Shown here piece after piece: positions 5,789 through 5,884 of a stretch of 5,884 nt of DNA; position 1 is the first letter of the stretch, and each line of letters opens with the position of its first letter. Source of the stretch: Chloroflexota bacterium (GTDB lineage Bacteria; Chloroflexota; Anaerolineae; Anaerolineales; DRMV01); contig JAADEN010000196.1 of assembly GCA_013153375.1 (NCBI GenBank), positions 1-5,884 on the forward strand. Direction: 5' to 3'. The position numbers and the translations under genes are program-made. The notes beneath the pieces are model-generated. The model saw only the letters and a program-made list of their open reading frames with translations. It was not told the DNA's origin and searched no databases.

Positions 5789-5884
5789 TCACACATACCT
5801 CAACACCTCCGTCCGGCCGCGCAGTTCGCGCACGCTGCGCAGGCCCAGGGCGCGCAGGATGTCGCGCAGGCGTTCGGCCAGGGC
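5789..5884 (-). CDS. C-terminus of a probable FMN-binding glutamate synthase subunit (5' end beyond window)
   Basis: Only the last 31 residues are present, ALAERLRDILRALGLRSVR and then ELRGRTEVLRYV, followed by TGA at 5791-5789. The pattern of an amphipathic helix, then ALGLRSVRELRGRT and a hydrophobic end, resembles the C-terminal end of FMN-binding glutamate synthase domains, where LGxRSxxELxGRxDLL is typical. The neighbouring amidotransferase-GXGXG protein lacks exactly this domain, which strengthens the reading. It would carry the FMN site and Fe-S cluster that make glutamate from 2-oxoglutarate and channelled ammonia. With so few residues, the call depends on context as much as sequence. 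Confidence 0.6.
   Translation of the reverse strand, partial: ALAERLRDILRALGLRSVRELRGRTEVLRYV

Noticed and set aside
5261..5790. Target-site duplication around the IVP cassette.
   Set aside because: The bases outside the outer heptads (agggagagaagt on the left, cccgcctc on the right) do not match, so no duplication can be claimed.

Overview
This is a GC-rich bacterial window in which every supportable gene lies on the minus strand, so it reads from right to left. The organism is probably a high-GC environmental bacterium. Member of Chloroflexota is my best guess, from the archaeal-like split glutamate synthase and the overall gene style, but no rRNA or other taxonomic marker is present and this is inference only.

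Layout from right to left. (1) At the right edge is the last 31 codons of a gene whose C-terminus resembles that of the FMN-binding (synthase) part of glutamate synthase. (2) Next is a compact cassette of about 510 bp (5273-5782) with a 122-residue four-helix-bundle protein of the 23S rRNA intervening-sequence (IVP) family. It is bounded by tracts of a 7-bp repeat that point inward from both ends, i.e. inverted relative to each other. (3) A large gene (5244-2650) then encodes 864 residues: a class II glutamine amidotransferase domain joined to a GXGXG (glutamate synthase alpha C-terminal) domain, with no FMN domain in between. It ends at a strong intrinsic terminator (2594-2626). (4) A separate single-gene unit (2482-1643) encodes a secreted DUF2202 ferritin-like lipoprotein and has its own terminator (1582-1617). 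(5) yggS (1467-739), a PLP-binding homeostasis protein, is followed after 24 bp by an FHA-domain protein (714 to beyond the left edge) with a long acidic Ala/Glu-rich tail.

Genes 1 and 3 together would supply the three parts of glutamate synthase: glutaminase, FMN synthase and GXGXG beta-helix. The amidotransferase releases ammonia from glutamine and the FMN subunit uses it on 2-oxoglutarate. The main point of interest is the cassette between them. If it is removed on paper, the two glutamate synthase genes lie only 34 bp apart, with the downstream ribosome binding site intact. This looks like insertion of a small IVP element into an operon junction. Its inverted heptad ends are reminiscent of the stem-flanked intervening sequences known from 23S rRNA.

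No tRNA, rRNA, CRISPR array or conventional transposase was seen. The longest gene-free stretches are about 175 bp (1468-1642) and 167 bp (2483-2649); both hold a terminator plus a promoter candidate.
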